From Mesobacillus sp. AQ2 (GTDB lineage: Bacteria > Bacillota > Bacilli > Bacillales > Cytobacillaceae), in contig NZ_CP126080.1 in NCBI RefSeq assembly GCF_030122805.1, forward strand, positions 3,229,001 to 3,293,000: a DNA stretch of 64,000 nt. The letters run 5' to 3'. The notes under the pieces are model-generated. The model searched no databases. It was given only the letters and a program-made list of their open reading frames with translations, and was not told the origin of the DNA. The position numbers were made by a program, and so were the translations under genes. Below, piece by piece: positions 8,958-18,256 of this stretch (within the stretch, counting starts at the first letter, position 1; each line of letters starts with the position of its first letter).

Positions 8958-11009
8958 GCCATTCATTTCAATACCATATTTTTCGAGTTTATAATACAGA
9001 TTCCTTACAGAGATGCCCAGTAATTTAGAAGCAGCTGTTTTATTGCCATTCACCGCATTAAGGGTAGATCTTATTACTTTTGCTTCGTATCTTTCCAACT
9101 GGACCGCCAGAGTCTCTGAAGGTATTGTTTGGCCATAGTCATCTTCCTTTTCCTTAGCCTGGCTATTCTGGAGTTCGGGTAAATGTTCTTCCTGGATGAT
9201 TGTTTCGTTATGATTAAGGAAGATGATCGCTCTGCCCAACACATTCTCCAGTTCCCTGACATTCCCTGGCCAGTCATATTGCATTAGTTTCTTGATGGCC
9301 TCATCAGAGACACCATCAACATTTCGTCCATAGTCCTGATTAATTTTTCGGATCAGCCTTTCGCAAAGCAACGGAATATCATCTTTCCTTCTCCTGAGAG
9401 GAGGTATATGGATCGGCATTCTGTTCAGACGATAGTATAAATCTTCCCTAAAACTGCCATTCGCTATCCCTTTTTCAAGATTCATATTGGTTGCAGCGAT
9501 GACCCGGACATTGATTGGCACCGGTTTCGTGCCTCCAACACGGACTATTTCCCTTTCCTGCAGGACCCGAAGCAACTTAGCCTGTGTATTTGCCGGCAAC
9601 TCACCGATTTCATCAAGAAAGATGCTTCCGTTATTGGCTTCTTCAAAGAAACCGCGTTTCCCGCCTCTTTTAGCACCTGAGAAAGCCCCTTCTTCATAAC
9701 CAAAAAGTTCACTTTCCAGCAGCGACTCAGAAATAGCGGCACAATTTACACGAATGAACTTGTTGAACTTGCGGTCACTGGCATTGTGGATCGCATGGGC
9801 AAAAAGCTCCTTTCCTGTACCTGACTCGCCCCGGAGGAGGACAGTGGCAGGTGTTTTCGCACCAAGCTTCGCCTGTTCAATCGGAATCGTCATTTCTTCC
9901 GATTGGCCGATTATATCCTCAAACGAATATTTCGCTTCAAGGGTCCTGATGATTTGCCTTGCGCGATTGAGTTCCCTGTTCAGACTCTGGATCTCAGACA
10001 TATCATGGATGACCCCTACACTCCCCTTCAGTTTCCCATCCACAATGATTGGGGCTACATTCACGACTACTTCCTTTTTATTCGGACCAACCCTCATGGC
10101 AGCTCCGCGAACAGGCCTTCTTGTCTTCAGAACCTTCATATGCATGCTTTCTCCCTCGGAGATATCTGCAGTTGCCGGCTGTCCGATTACTTCTTCTTCT
10201 TTTAGCCCGGTTATTCTAGTGTAGGCAGGATTAATCATAATGCCCCGGCCATCTTCATCTACTACGGATATCGCCTCATCACTGGAATGAATGATTGCCT
10301 GGAGCATCGTTTGGATTTCTTTCAGGTTTGTTATTTCTTCCGCAAGATTGACTACTTCTGTAATATCCTTGAAGACGGAAAACGCACCAATCAGCTGGTC
10401 ATTCTCATCAATGATCGGAATTCTTGTCGTGATGATCTTCGACCCATTGGGCAGCAATAATTCCTGATTGGACTCTACCTTCCTCGTATGGAGGACTCTC
10501 GGAAGTTTGCTGGTCGGAATAATCTCAAGTACATGCCGTCCTTCAGCAAGCTCCCTTTTGTTCCCGATGATTTTTTCTGCGCTCTTATTGAACAAAGTTA
10601 CCGTTCCCTCTGTATTGATGACGACCATGCCATCTCCTGAGGAATTAAAGATTAAATCGTGTTCATATGTAATTTTTCTGAGAGTCTTGATCAACTCTTC
10701 CTTTTCTTCTAACAAGGTAGCAAGGAGGAAGGCGACACTTCCTGGGATCAGCACAGTGTTTTTACTGCGTGCATCTCTTAATTCACGGAAAACTTTTTCA
10801 TCCCCGGTCACTTCAATGACAATGTCCAATTCATCGGACATATATGCTTGCCAGTCTGTCCCGGTTGGAATACCAGCTTCCTTCGCAGCCAGTATTCCAG
10901 GAGCATTCGGATTAATGTCCACCACAGCGGCTACATCGGCCGTTTGTTTAAAAATGTCCAGGATGGCCGTCCCACCCTTACCTGCACCTACAATCATTAT
11001 TCTTTGCAT
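8949..11009 (-). CDS. bkdR: Sigma-54-dependent activator of the bkd operon
   Basis: Enhancer-binding protein of 686 residues. N-terminal: a glycine-rich Rossmann-like segment ([18 protein letters not shown]), then two PAS domains ([21 protein letters not shown] and [21 protein letters not shown]), a central AAA+ domain with Walker A GESGTGKE, the sigma-54 contact loop GAFSGA (GAFTGA variant) and [10 protein letters not shown], then a C-terminal Fis-type helix-turn-helix ([27 protein letters not shown]). The frame runs to 11108, but ATG at 11009 follows GGTGG and matches the B. subtilis protein. It is transcribed in the same direction as the operon it controls. The ligand sensed is not visible. 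Confidence 0.94.
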   Translation of the reverse strand: MQRIMIVGAGKGGTAILDIFKQTADVAAVVDINPNAPGILAAKEAGIPTGTDWQAYMSDELDIVIEVTGDEKVFRELRDARSKNTVLIPGSVAFLLATLLEEKEELIKTLRKITYEHDLIFNSSGDGMVVINTEGTVTLFNKSAEKIIGNKRELAEGRHVLEIIPTSKLPRVLHTRKVESNQELLLPNGSKIITTRIPIIDENDQLIGAFSVFKDITEVVNLAEEITNLKEIQTMLQAIIHSSDEAISVVDEDGRGIMINPAYTRITGLKEEEVIGQPATADISEGESMHMKVLKTRRPVRGAAMRVGPNKKEVVVNVAPIIVDGKLKGSVGVIHDMSEIQSLNRELNRARQIIRTLEAKYSFEDIIGQSEEMTIPIEQAKLGAKTPATVLLRGESGTGKELFAHAIHNASDRKFNKFIRVNCAAISESLLESELFGYEEGAFSGAKRGGKRGFFEEANNGSIFLDEIGELPANTQAKLLRVLQEREIVRVGGTKPVPINVRVIAATNMNLEKGIANGSFREDLYYRLNRMPIHIPPLRRRKDDIPLLCERLIRKINQDYGRNVDGVSDEAIKKLMQYDWPGNVRELENVLGRAIIFLNHNETIIQEEHLPELQNSQAKEKEDDYGQTIPSETLAVQLERYEAKVIRSTLNAVNGNKTAASKLLGISVRNLYYKLEKYGIEMNGMQ

Positions 11010-11222
11010 AATTGTCCACCACATGTCGGAAAAATATTTCATGGATTGCATTTTATAGTCTGCAAATTCTTTCAAATATATTGTAATGCTTTTTGAATGG
11101 GCTGACAAATTTCTTTGTTTTTTAACTTTTATGCGGATAATATACCATGAGCAACATATATTGCGGAAAAACCGCCCGTTAAGTATACTTTCTTAAGAGG
11201 ACAAATTACGAGGGGTTACCAA

Positions 11223-11486
11223 ATGATCAGGATTGTAGCGTTAATCGTCATGCTGATACCAGGTGTCATTGCTGCTTTGGGTGTAAAACTGATGCGCGAT
11301 ATGGTTTTCGGGATTTTGCAGTCACCCTTTCCCTATTTATGGCTTCAGTTCCTGGCCGGACTCATCTTTTTCCTGGCCGGACTGGGATTCATCGCAGGTT
11401 TCATTCTGCATCGTGACCGTAAGAGGAATAAGGTACAGGCATTCTTCCGTATACCTGATAGCAATAAAAAGCAAAACAGGCCTTGA
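11223..11486 (+). CDS. yqzF: DUF2627 small membrane protein (YqzF)
   Basis: An 87-residue protein with two hydrophobic segments (about 4-22 and 38-62) and a basic, cytoplasmic tail (HRDRKRNKVQAFF). It matches the DUF2627 family, known in B. subtilis as YqzF, which lies at the same site beside bkdR. The start ATG follows GAGGGG. It is divergent from bkdR, sharing a 213-bp intergenic region, and convergent with the next gene through a shared terminator. Molecular function is unknown. Confidence 0.85.
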   Translation: MIRIVALIVMLIPGVIAALGVKLMRDMVFGILQSPFPYLWLQFLAGLIFFLAGLGFIAGFILHRDRKRNKVQAFFRIPDSNKKQNRP

Positions 11487-11508
11487 GTTTCTCAGGCCTG
11501 TTTTTTAT
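11476..11508. terminator. Bidirectional terminator between yqzF and yqiK
   Basis: A stem of ACAGGCC-TGAG with CTCA-GGCCTGT (one bulged T) is followed on the plus strand by TTTTTTATTT. A-rich sequence on the other side gives a T-rich tail on the minus strand. It overlaps the end of both flanking genes. Confidence 0.8.
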
Positions 11509-12226
11509 TTCCCCTTATTTGGAACGCCTTTGCCGGGTCATCTGTGATGACCGCACTGCAATTTACCCTGAACAATCTATCCAGTTCGGCATCATTATTG
11601 ACAGTATATGGCCTCACTTCAATCCCGCTTTCAAGTGACGCTTTGATGATTTCGTCCGGCGCCGCTCTCCAATGAGGATGGAAACCTTTTGCCCTGATTG
11701 ATTGCGCGTAAACCCAGGGCATATATAAGCCTTCAGAAAGCAAAGGAGCAATTTCAATATCAGGTGCCATCATATAGCTATGTACAATGCTATAATGATT
11801 AAAGGATGAAATAATGATCCTGTCAGATAATTGATAATCCCTTATCATATTTATCACTTTTTCTTCCATGCCTTCATATGGAATAATGGTGTTTTTAAGT
11901 TCTACATTGCAGTTCAAAGCCGTACCTGCCAGCCACTCAAGGACTTCATCGAGAGCAGGAATCTGCTGTTTTTCAGATAGCTTAGTGAACTTAAAACGAG
12001 CATCCAATTTCCTTAATTCCTTATAATTATAATCCTTAACCAATCCCGTCCCACCCGTTGTCCGATCGACCTTTTCATCATGTATGACTACCAGCTCACC
12101 GTCTTTCGTCATCTGGACATCAAGCTCAAGTCCATCGGCACCTGCCTTTTCGGCTTCTTTAAAAGCAAGCATTGTATTTTCCGGATATTCAGCAGCATAG
12201 CCACGATGTGCTAAAATTAAAGTCAT
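11492..12226 (-). CDS. yqiK: Glycerophosphodiester phosphodiesterase
   Basis: GDPD-family TIM-barrel enzyme of 244 residues that releases glycerol-3-phosphate from deacylated phospholipids. It has the catalytic His pair and acidic residues: LAHRGYAAEYPENT at the N-terminus and LELDVQMTKDGELVVIHDEKVDRTT near residue 40, plus NVELK. There is no signal peptide, so it is cytosolic. The B. subtilis paralogue at this position is YqiK. The ribosome site is modest (GGGTGTGATGG). Confidence 0.9.
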   Translation of the reverse strand: MTLILAHRGYAAEYPENTMLAFKEAEKAGADGLELDVQMTKDGELVVIHDEKVDRTTGGTGLVKDYNYKELRKLDARFKFTKLSEKQQIPALDEVLEWLAGTALNCNVELKNTIIPYEGMEEKVINMIRDYQLSDRIIISSFNHYSIVHSYMMAPDIEIAPLLSEGLYMPWVYAQSIRAKGFHPHWRAAPDEIIKASLESGIEVRPYTVNNDAELDRLFRVNCSAVITDDPAKAFQIRGNKKQA

Positions 12227-12265
12227 AAACCATCACACCCATCTTTTTATTTGGAGGTAGTAACA

Positions 12266-12406
12266 ATGAGACCACTTCATATTTCTGCCGAGACGGCAAT
12301 CAAACTCTCAGAAAAATTAGGAGTTCCAGTTGAACAGATCATGCATATGCCACAGCATATCCTTTTGCAAAAACTTGCCGAACTTGGCAAGGATAAGGAG
12401 AACTGA
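12266..12406 (+). CDS. YycC-like small protein, 46 aa
   Basis: A 46-codon ORF starts 6 nt after TTGGAGGTAG and ends just before a terminator. The protein begins MRPLHISAETAIKLSEKLG and continues VPVEQIMHMPQHILLQKLAEL. This pattern resembles the YycC-like family of tiny Bacillus proteins of unknown function, recalled from memory. It is predicted to be soluble and helical. It is monocistronic and diverges from the glycerophosphodiesterase gene. Confidence 0.8.
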   Translation: MRPLHISAETAIKLSEKLGVPVEQIMHMPQHILLQKLAELGKDKEN

Positions 12407-12415
12407 CTTTTTTAA

Positions 12416-12438
12416 GGCGCCTATGGGCGTTTTTTTTA
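12416..12438 (+). terminator. Terminator of the YycC-like gene
   Basis: A short CGCC/GGCG stem is followed by TTTTTTTTATTTG, 10 bp past the stop codon. Confidence 0.7.
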
Positions 12439-12510
12439 TTTGTTAGTCATCTCCGGTCACAATATATATCATAATATGCAGACATGCCATAGACAAACCT
12501 TCACCCTCTA

Positions 12511-12565
12511 AAAAAATAAAAACATCTTACTTGATTTCGACTTTTATCGAAATCAAGTAAGATGT
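12511..12565 (-). terminator. Terminator of spo0A
   Basis: A 19-bp perfect stem beginning ACATCTTACTTGATTTCGA closes a 6-nt loop. On the minus strand it is followed by TTTTTATTTTTTT. It is the longest terminator stem in the window. Confidence 0.93.
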
Positions 12566-12608
12566 CGTTATGAAATATGAAAAAATAGCTAAATCTTGTC
12601 TAACTCTT

Positions 12609-13403
12609 TCAAGAAGCTTTATGCTCCAGACGCAGCTTGTCAGCAACCATCGCAATGAACTCGGAATTTGTAGGCTTCGCTTTTGACATGCTTACTGTAT
12701 AGCCGAATAGTGAAGAAATCGAGTCGATGTTACCTCTGCTCCACGCAACCTCAATAGCATGTCGGATCGCACGTTCTACACGGCTGGCCGTTGTATTGAA
12801 TTTTTTCGCGATATCCGGGTAGAGTACTTTTGTGATCGAGCCAAGGAGTTCAATATCGTTGTATACCATTGAAATAGCTTCACGCAGGTACATATAGCCT
12901 TTAATATGGGCAGGAACGCCAATTTCATGAATGATGCTTGTAATGCTGGCATCCAGATTCTTAGGCTTCTGTTCAGCATTTGACCTTCCGTAATTGATGG
13001 AAGAAGGCTTTCTTGCTACTGATTTCGCCTTGCCGCTTACCTGGCGGATATGGCCTGCAAGATGCTCCATGTCAAATGGTTTCAGGATGAAGTAGGATGC
13101 TCCAAGCTCTACAGCTTTTTTCGTAACATCTTCCTGACCGAAGGCTGTCAGCATGATCACATTTGGGATGATTCCTTTTTTCATTTCACGGAGTTTTTCA
13201 AGCACCGCCAGACCATCAAGATGAGGCATGATAATATCTAAAAGCAAGACATCAGGGTCTGTGTCTTCCAGCATTTCCAAACATTCCTGGCCATTATGGG
13301 CAACCCCTACAATTTCCATATCCTCCTGGGAAGAAATATATTCTTCCAAAAGACCTACCAATTCTCTGTTGTCATCTACAACACATACTTTTATTTTGTT
13401 CAC
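12609..13403 (-). CDS. spo0A: Sporulation master regulator Spo0A
   Basis: Response regulator that ends the sporulation phosphorelay and binds 0A boxes. Receiver domain (1-120) has the acidic pair DDN, phospho-acceptor Asp in [12 protein letters not shown] and the conserved Lys in ILKPFDME. The C-terminal DNA-binding domain is nearly identical to the B. subtilis sequence ([36 protein letters not shown]), with the recognition helix in that second segment. The frame reaches 13427, but the GTG at 13403 follows GAGGAAC and gives the family start [12 protein letters not shown], 264 residues. It follows spoIVB in the conserved spoIVB-spo0A order. Confidence 0.99.
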   Translation of the reverse strand: MNKIKVCVVDDNRELVGLLEEYISSQEDMEIVGVAHNGQECLEMLEDTDPDVLLLDIIMPHLDGLAVLEKLREMKKGIIPNVIMLTAFGQEDVTKKAVELGASYFILKPFDMEHLAGHIRQVSGKAKSVARKPSSINYGRSNAEQKPKNLDASITSIIHEIGVPAHIKGYMYLREAISMVYNDIELLGSITKVLYPDIAKKFNTTASRVERAIRHAIEVAWSRGNIDSISSLFGYTVSMSKAKPTNSEFIAMVADKLRLEHKAS

Positions 13404-13472
13404 TGCTTGGTTCCTCCTCAAATCCAATTATGATCACAAATATTATCTTCTCTAAATTCTATTCTAAATGAC

Positions 13473-13501
13473 TAATTCGACAATGCAACAGAAATTCCTC
13501 T
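13473..13501 (-). promoter_or_regulatory. Sigma-H promoter (Ps) of spo0A with an overlapping 0A box
   Basis: Minus-strand AGAGGAATT (13493-13501) fits the sigma-H -35 consensus RNAGGAWWW and GTCGAATTA (13473-13481) fits the -10 RNNGAATWW, with an 11-nt spacer. A 0A box ATTGTCGAA (13476-13484) overlaps the -10 element. Confidence 0.85.
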
Positions 13502-13580
13502 TATTTTTAATTTTTTCTTAAAAAAGTAATATTTTCTTATATTTGCTTCAATTTCCTTTGTTTTTCGACTTATTTCGATA

Positions 13581-13612
13581 GTTGACAAAAAAGCAAGTGG
13601 GAATTTGTCGAA
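13581..13612. promoter_or_regulatory. Two further 0A boxes upstream of spo0A
   Basis: TTTGTCGAA at 13604-13612 (plus strand) is a perfect 0A box. TTTGTCAAC at 13581-13589 (minus strand) differs at the last base. With the box at 13476-13484 they form the expected autoregulatory set in the spoIVB-spo0A gap. Confidence 0.75.
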
Positions 13613-13631
13613 TAATCTTTAAAATGAAACA

Positions 13632-13654
13632 AAGAAAAGGCGGCATACGCCGCC
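13632..13654 (-). terminator. Terminator after spoIVB
   Basis: GGCGGC/GCCGCC stem with a 4-nt loop is followed on the minus strand by TTTTCTTTG, 14 bp past the spoIVB stop. Confidence 0.75.
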
Positions 13655-13667
13655 GCCGAATTCCTGC

Positions 13668-14954
13668 TTAACTTGCCTGCTCTCTTGGTTTTTCGTAGAT
13701 GTCAATCCCGGCTTCATTCAGCATCCATTCAATATGGACTCCGTATCCGCTTGTTGGGTCATTTACGAACACATGCGTCACAGCACCTACCAGCTTGTTG
13801 TCCTGAATGATCGGGCTGCCGCTCATTCCCTGTACAATCCCGCCTGTTTTCTCCAGAAGCTCTGGATCCGTTACCTTGATAACCATCCCCTTTGTTGCCG
13901 GGAATTTTTGCGGGATGGTGCTGACAATCTCTATATCAAAAAGATTGACTTCGTCATTATTCACAACAGTAAGGATTTTCGCCGGCCCTTCTTTCACCTG
14001 ATGAGAAAGGGCAATCGGCAATGGCTTATCAAATACTCCATTCGTAATATCCTTGTTCAGTTCACCAAAGATCCCAAAAGGGCTGTTCCTGCGGATATTT
14101 CCAATTACTTCTCTGTCAGATGAAAAGCGTGCCAGCTTTTCACCAGGATTGCCTTTTCCGCCTTTTTCGATGGAAGTAACTGTCGATCTAACGATTTGTC
14201 CATCTTCAACCACAATCGGCTTTTTTGTATCCATGTCGGAAATGACATGTCCAAGTGCTCCATATTTTTTTGACTGAGGATGATAAAAAGTCATCGTCCC
14301 GATTCCCGCTGCCGAATCACGTATATACAAACCAAGTTTATACGTGTTCTCGTTTACATCCTTCTTAGGCTGCAGCTGGGTTTTGATTTTTTCATTTTCC
14401 CGCTTAATGACTACATCCAATGGCTTTCCATCCGCTCCTGCTTGTTTTACAAAAGGGCCGACATCTGCCATTTTTTCTATTTGCTGTCCATTGATTTCTG
14501 TGATGATGTCGCCTTTTTTGATACCAGCCAATTCTCCTGGTGATACCTTTCCTTCATCTGCCTGAACCTGATGATGTCCGACCACAAGGACACCAACCGT
14601 ATTAAGTTTTACCCCTATTGATTGACCGCCTGGCCTGACCTTGAAATCCTTAAGGACATTCACATCGACCTTTTTCACCGGGAAACCGGCCAGCTCGAGG
14701 ACCATTTCATCCTTTCCATGCCTTTTGGCCTCAATAGAAACCGTTTGATCCTTCTGGTCAACCGTGATGCTGGAATCATTTAAGGGAGCCGTTACTTGAA
14801 CTGCATTCGCCTGGAAATCAAGCTTTTGCCCCTCGAATAAAGTTATATCTCCTGGAATAGATAAATATTCGTGTACTGGCTTTGCAAATCCTAAAGCAAT
14901 TAATGAAACAAGGAGAATTCCACCAATAAATTTTCTGAGAAAATCTTTTTTCAA
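13668..14954 (-). CDS. spoIVB: SpoIVB signalling serine protease
   Basis: Forespore-secreted S55 peptidase that triggers pro-sigma-K processing across the intermembrane space. It has an N-terminal membrane anchor ([18 protein letters not shown]), a PDZ domain (about 120-200, [20 protein letters not shown]) and the catalytic serine in [12 protein letters not shown], with HVISDM for the catalytic His. A longer frame starts at 14987. A TTG at 14954 lies about 10 nt behind GCGAGGAG and gives 428 residues, close to the usual length, so it is used; GTG at 14963 is too near the ribosome site. Confidence 0.95.
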   Translation of the reverse strand: MKKDFLRKFIGGILLVSLIALGFAKPVHEYLSIPGDITLFEGQKLDFQANAVQVTAPLNDSSITVDQKDQTVSIEAKRHGKDEMVLELAGFPVKKVDVNVLKDFKVRPGGQSIGVKLNTVGVLVVGHHQVQADEGKVSPGELAGIKKGDIITEINGQQIEKMADVGPFVKQAGADGKPLDVVIKRENEKIKTQLQPKKDVNENTYKLGLYIRDSAAGIGTMTFYHPQSKKYGALGHVISDMDTKKPIVVEDGQIVRSTVTSIEKGGKGNPGEKLARFSSDREVIGNIRRNSPFGIFGELNKDITNGVFDKPLPIALSHQVKEGPAKILTVVNNDEVNLFDIEIVSTIPQKFPATKGMVIKVTDPELLEKTGGIVQGMSGSPIIQDNKLVGAVTHVFVNDPTSGYGVHIEWMLNEAGIDIYEKPREQAS

Positions 14955-15050
14955 TCCATTCACTCTCCTCGCTTCTAGTCCACACACATCAAAAATGGCT
15001 ACACCTTTAATTTTGCCTCGACTCGCCTCATTTATAACCGGTATAAAAAT

Positions 15051-15079
15051 AAAAAAGCTACCCTTTATGGATAGCTTTT
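15051..15079 (-). terminator. Terminator of recN
   Basis: AAAAGCTA/TAGCTTTT-type stem (about 11 bp) with TTTTTTATTTTT following on the minus strand; it abuts the recN stop codon. Confidence 0.85.
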
Positions 15080-16770
15080 CATGTGACAGCCTTCATATTC
15101 TGTGCCAGCTGCAGCAATTCTTCTGCATGCTGTTTTGTAAGCTCCGTGATTTCCACTCCGGAAATCATCCTCCCGATTTCCTTCACCTTATCAGATGAGG
15201 ATAGCGGAGTCACAGAAGTTTTTGTCCGCCCATTTTTTATGACCTTTGCAATATATAGATGGGTATCAGCCATAGCAGCTACCTGAGGCAAGTGAGAAAT
15301 ACAAAGCACCTGGGAACCTGTCGACACATTGTAGATCTTTTCAGCGATCGATTGTGCGACCCTCCCGCTCACTCCTGTATCCACTTCATCAAAAATAATG
15401 GATGTAACACCCTGATGTTTGGAGAAGATACTTTTTAGAGCCAGCATGATTCTTGACAATTCTCCGCCGGAAGCAACCTTGGACAATGGCTTCAATGGCT
15501 CTCCAGGATTTGTTGAAATATAAAATTCAACTTTGTCTGCTCCATTTTTATGGAAAACATCGAGGTCTGAATCGATCTTTAGTTCAAATACGGCTTTTTC
15601 CATATAAAGCTCTTTTAATTCTTTATGAATCAGCTTCGTCAGTTTCTTGGCCCATTTTTTGCGTGTTTCGGTTAAGTTATCGGCTTCGATGCGCAAATCT
15701 TTTTTGAGAGATGCCAATTCCTTTTCCATCTGGCCGATATGGACTTCCTTGTTTTGAAGCGTTTCGATTTCTTCTTCGATCTTTGAAGCATATTCAAGGA
15801 TCTCTTCAATCGTTTTCCCATATTTTCTCTTAAGCTGGTTGATTTCATTCAATCTGTCATCTATCTCCAGCAAACGCTGAGGGTCATACTCAAGGGAATC
15901 GAGGTCATTTCTGATCGTTCTCGCAGCATCCTCGAGCATATAGAAGCTGTTTGCAACAGATTCTGCGACAGTTTTATATTCAGGATCCAATTCAGCAGCC
16001 GTCTGCAGATTATCCATAGCCATCCCGATCCAATCCAGCCCTTTCTGATCGCCGTGCAGCGCATTGTAGCTTGTCTGGATGCTTTCGAAAATCCGTTCGA
16101 AATTGGCAAGCTTCCGCCGTTCTTCGAGCAGTTCCTCATCTTCGTTCATCATCAGGTTCGCTGACAGGATTTCATCATGCTGGAACTGGATCAGGTCCAG
16201 CCTGTGGGCCATTTGCTGCTCATTTTCACTGAGGCTCTTAAGTTTTTTGAGTGTTTGTTCAAATGATCTGTATACCTGTTGATATTCCTGGAGGGCAGGC
16301 AGGATTTCCTCTGAGCCAAACTGGTCAAGAAGATTGATATGCCTTGTTTCATCCATCAGTTCCTGATGTTCGTGCTGGCCATGGATGTCAATCAGCGTTG
16401 AGCCGACTTCCCTCAAGACAGCGATGGTGACAAGTTTGCCATTGATTCTGCAAACACTTTTGCCACTGGCTGCGATATCCCTCCTTAAAACGATCATCCC
16501 ATCCTCAATTTCAATGCCGAATTCTGCTGCTTTCGACTTACAGGGATGGTTTTCGCCTTCAATAAAAAACAGGCCTTCAATCTCTGCTTTATCCTCGCCG
16601 TGCCGGACAAATTCAGCTGAACCTCTCCCGCCGACAAGCAAGTGGACTGCATCAATGATAATGGATTTACCGGCACCGGTTTCTCCAGTCAGAACAGTCA
16701 GTCCTTTATTGAAAGATATAGATAAAGATTCGATAATGGCGAAATTACGTATTGATAATTCATTTAACAA
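15079..16770 (-). CDS. recN: DNA repair ATPase RecN
   Basis: SMC-like protein of 563 residues recruited early to double-strand breaks. It has Walker [13 protein letters not shown] near residue 30, a long central coiled coil (about 150-370), the ABC signature [15 protein letters not shown] and Walker [15 protein letters not shown]. The start is TTG, 7 nt behind GAGGTGA. It follows argR with a 16-bp gap, as in other Bacillaceae (argR-recN-spoIVB order). Confidence 0.98.
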   Translation of the reverse strand: MLNELSIRNFAIIESLSISFNKGLTVLTGETGAGKSIIIDAVHLLVGGRGSAEFVRHGEDKAEIEGLFFIEGENHPCKSKAAEFGIEIEDGMIVLRRDIAASGKSVCRINGKLVTIAVLREVGSTLIDIHGQHEHQELMDETRHINLLDQFGSEEILPALQEYQQVYRSFEQTLKKLKSLSENEQQMAHRLDLIQFQHDEILSANLMMNEDEELLEERRKLANFERIFESIQTSYNALHGDQKGLDWIGMAMDNLQTAAELDPEYKTVAESVANSFYMLEDAARTIRNDLDSLEYDPQRLLEIDDRLNEINQLKRKYGKTIEEILEYASKIEEEIETLQNKEVHIGQMEKELASLKKDLRIEADNLTETRKKWAKKLTKLIHKELKELYMEKAVFELKIDSDLDVFHKNGADKVEFYISTNPGEPLKPLSKVASGGELSRIMLALKSIFSKHQGVTSIIFDEVDTGVSGRVAQSIAEKIYNVSTGSQVLCISHLPQVAAMADTHLYIAKVIKNGRTKTSVTPLSSSDKVKEIGRMISGVEITELTKQHAEELLQLAQNMKAVT

Positions 16771-16786
16771 GCAAACGTCACCTCAT

Positions 16787-17236
16787 TTACAGCATGTCAA
16801 GAAAACGATTTGTGACCTGCTCCGTATCCTCTGGAGTACGGCAAATAATCAAGATGGTATCGTCTCCACAAATCGTACCTAATATATCATCCCAATCAAG
16901 ATTATCAATCAGCGCCCCAATCGCATTCGCATTGCCGGGCAATGTTTTCATGACTAACAGATGTCCAGCCTGGTCGATCCGGATAAATGCATCCATCAGC
17001 GATCTTTTTAATTTTTGCAGTGGGTTGAAACGCTGATCAGCTGGCAGGCTGTATTTATACCTTCCGTCAATCAAAGGAACCTTTACAAGATGCAGCTCTT
17101 TAATATCACGGGAAACTGTTGCCTGTGTAACATTAAAACCCGCCGCCTTCAAACGGTCGACCAGTTCATCCTGCGTCTCGATATCCCTGCTCGCAATCAA
17201 CTCACGGATTTTAATATGTCTTTGTCCTTTATTCAT
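16787..17236 (-). CDS. argR: Arginine repressor/activator ArgR (AhrC)
   Basis: 149-residue hexameric regulator of arginine synthesis and catabolism. The N-terminal winged helix ([47 protein letters not shown]) binds ARG boxes. The C-terminal oligomerisation and arginine-binding domain carries the [14 protein letters not shown] motif with the key Asp pair. Start ATG behind AGAGGTGAT. It lies between tlyA and recN as in B. subtilis, where the gene is also called ahrC. Confidence 0.98.
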   Translation of the reverse strand: MNKGQRHIKIRELIASRDIETQDELVDRLKAAGFNVTQATVSRDIKELHLVKVPLIDGRYKYSLPADQRFNPLQKLKRSLMDAFIRIDQAGHLLVMKTLPGNANAIGALIDNLDWDDILGTICGDDTILIICRTPEDTEQVTNRFLDML

Positions 17237-17380
17237 TCATATCACCTCTGGATAAATCCGAAACATTCATATACTCATATGTTAGCCGATTTCAACAGAA
17301 TGTACAATCTTTCGTGGTTTTTCATCAGAAGATCATGACAGAATTGACAAAGTGGTGAACATCTATTAGCACTTGAAATA

Positions 17381-17411
17381 AAAAAAAGAACAGACTGTCA
17401 AAGTCTATTCT
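17381..17411 (-). terminator. Terminator of the dxs-tlyA unit
   Basis: AGAATAGACT/AGTCTGTTCT stem (one G-T pair), 5-nt loop, then TTTTTTTTA on the minus strand. It overlaps the tlyA stop codon, so dxs-tlyA transcription should end before argR. Confidence 0.85.
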
Positions 17412-18253
17412 TCCTCACTGGTTTGTTTTGATTTTAGTTCATCATGCGCATTCGTCACAACTGCCTCAGGCAGGATCCTTAACATTGATTTGCCTTTCTC
17501 ATCCTCTGGATTGTTCCACCTGAGATGGAGGAGGAATTCGATATTGCCGTCGCCGCCGGTGATTGGCGAGAAGCTTAAGTCCATGACATCATAGCCCTCT
17601 TCCATCGAAAAAGAAATAATCCTGTCCAAGACTTGTTCGTGGACCTTCCTGTCGCGGACGATTCCTTTTTTACCTACCTGTTCCCTTCCTGCCTCAAACT
17701 GCGGTTTAACAAGGGCAACAACATCGCTCCCGGTTACCAGCAATGTTTTAAGGACTGGCAGGATGAGACGAAGTGAAATAAATGAAACATCAATGCTTGC
17801 GAAATCCGGCATCCCTTTTACAAGATCTTCTGGTTTAACGTAACGGAAATTCGTACGCTCCATCACGACGACTCTTTCATCCTGGCGGAGCTTCCAGGCG
17901 AGCTGATTGTAGCCAACATCAAGCGCATAGGACATTTCAGCACCATTTTGAAGAGCACAATCAGTAAATCCGCCGGTAGAAGCCCCGATATCGAGTAGTT
18001 TTTTTCCATTGACATCAAGGTCAAAAACCTTCAAAGCCTTTTCAAGCTTCAGCCCGCCCCTGCTGACATACGGAAGGAGATTTCCTTTCACCATCAAGGG
18101 AATATCGATATTAACCTTTTCACCTGGCTTGTCAAGCCTGTTTTCATTTGTATAGACGAGTCCTGCCATGATTGTCCGTTTCGCTTTCTCCCTTGTTTCA
18201 GCAAGTCCGCGGTCGACTAGCAGAACATCTAAACGTTCCTTTTTTATTTTCAT
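17405..18253 (-). CDS. yqxC: TlyA-family rRNA 2'-O-methyltransferase (YqxC)
   Basis: 282-residue protein with an N-terminal S4 RNA-binding domain (RLDVLLVDRGLAETREKAKRTI) and a FtsJ-like methyltransferase domain with SAM motif LDIGASTGGFTDCAL and active-site lysines (VALVKPQFE). The TlyA family methylates 16S and 23S rRNA in some bacteria; activity in Bacillus is inferred from the family. Its ATG lies 3 bp after the dxs stop, so the two are likely coupled. Confidence 0.93.
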   Translation of the reverse strand: MKIKKERLDVLLVDRGLAETREKAKRTIMAGLVYTNENRLDKPGEKVNIDIPLMVKGNLLPYVSRGGLKLEKALKVFDLDVNGKKLLDIGASTGGFTDCALQNGAEMSYALDVGYNQLAWKLRQDERVVVMERTNFRYVKPEDLVKGMPDFASIDVSFISLRLILPVLKTLLVTGSDVVALVKPQFEAGREQVGKKGIVRDRKVHEQVLDRIISFSMEEGYDVMDLSFSPITGGDGNIEFLLHLRWNNPEDEKGKSMLRILPEAVVTNAHDELKSKQTSEEE

Positions 18254-18256
18254 TGC

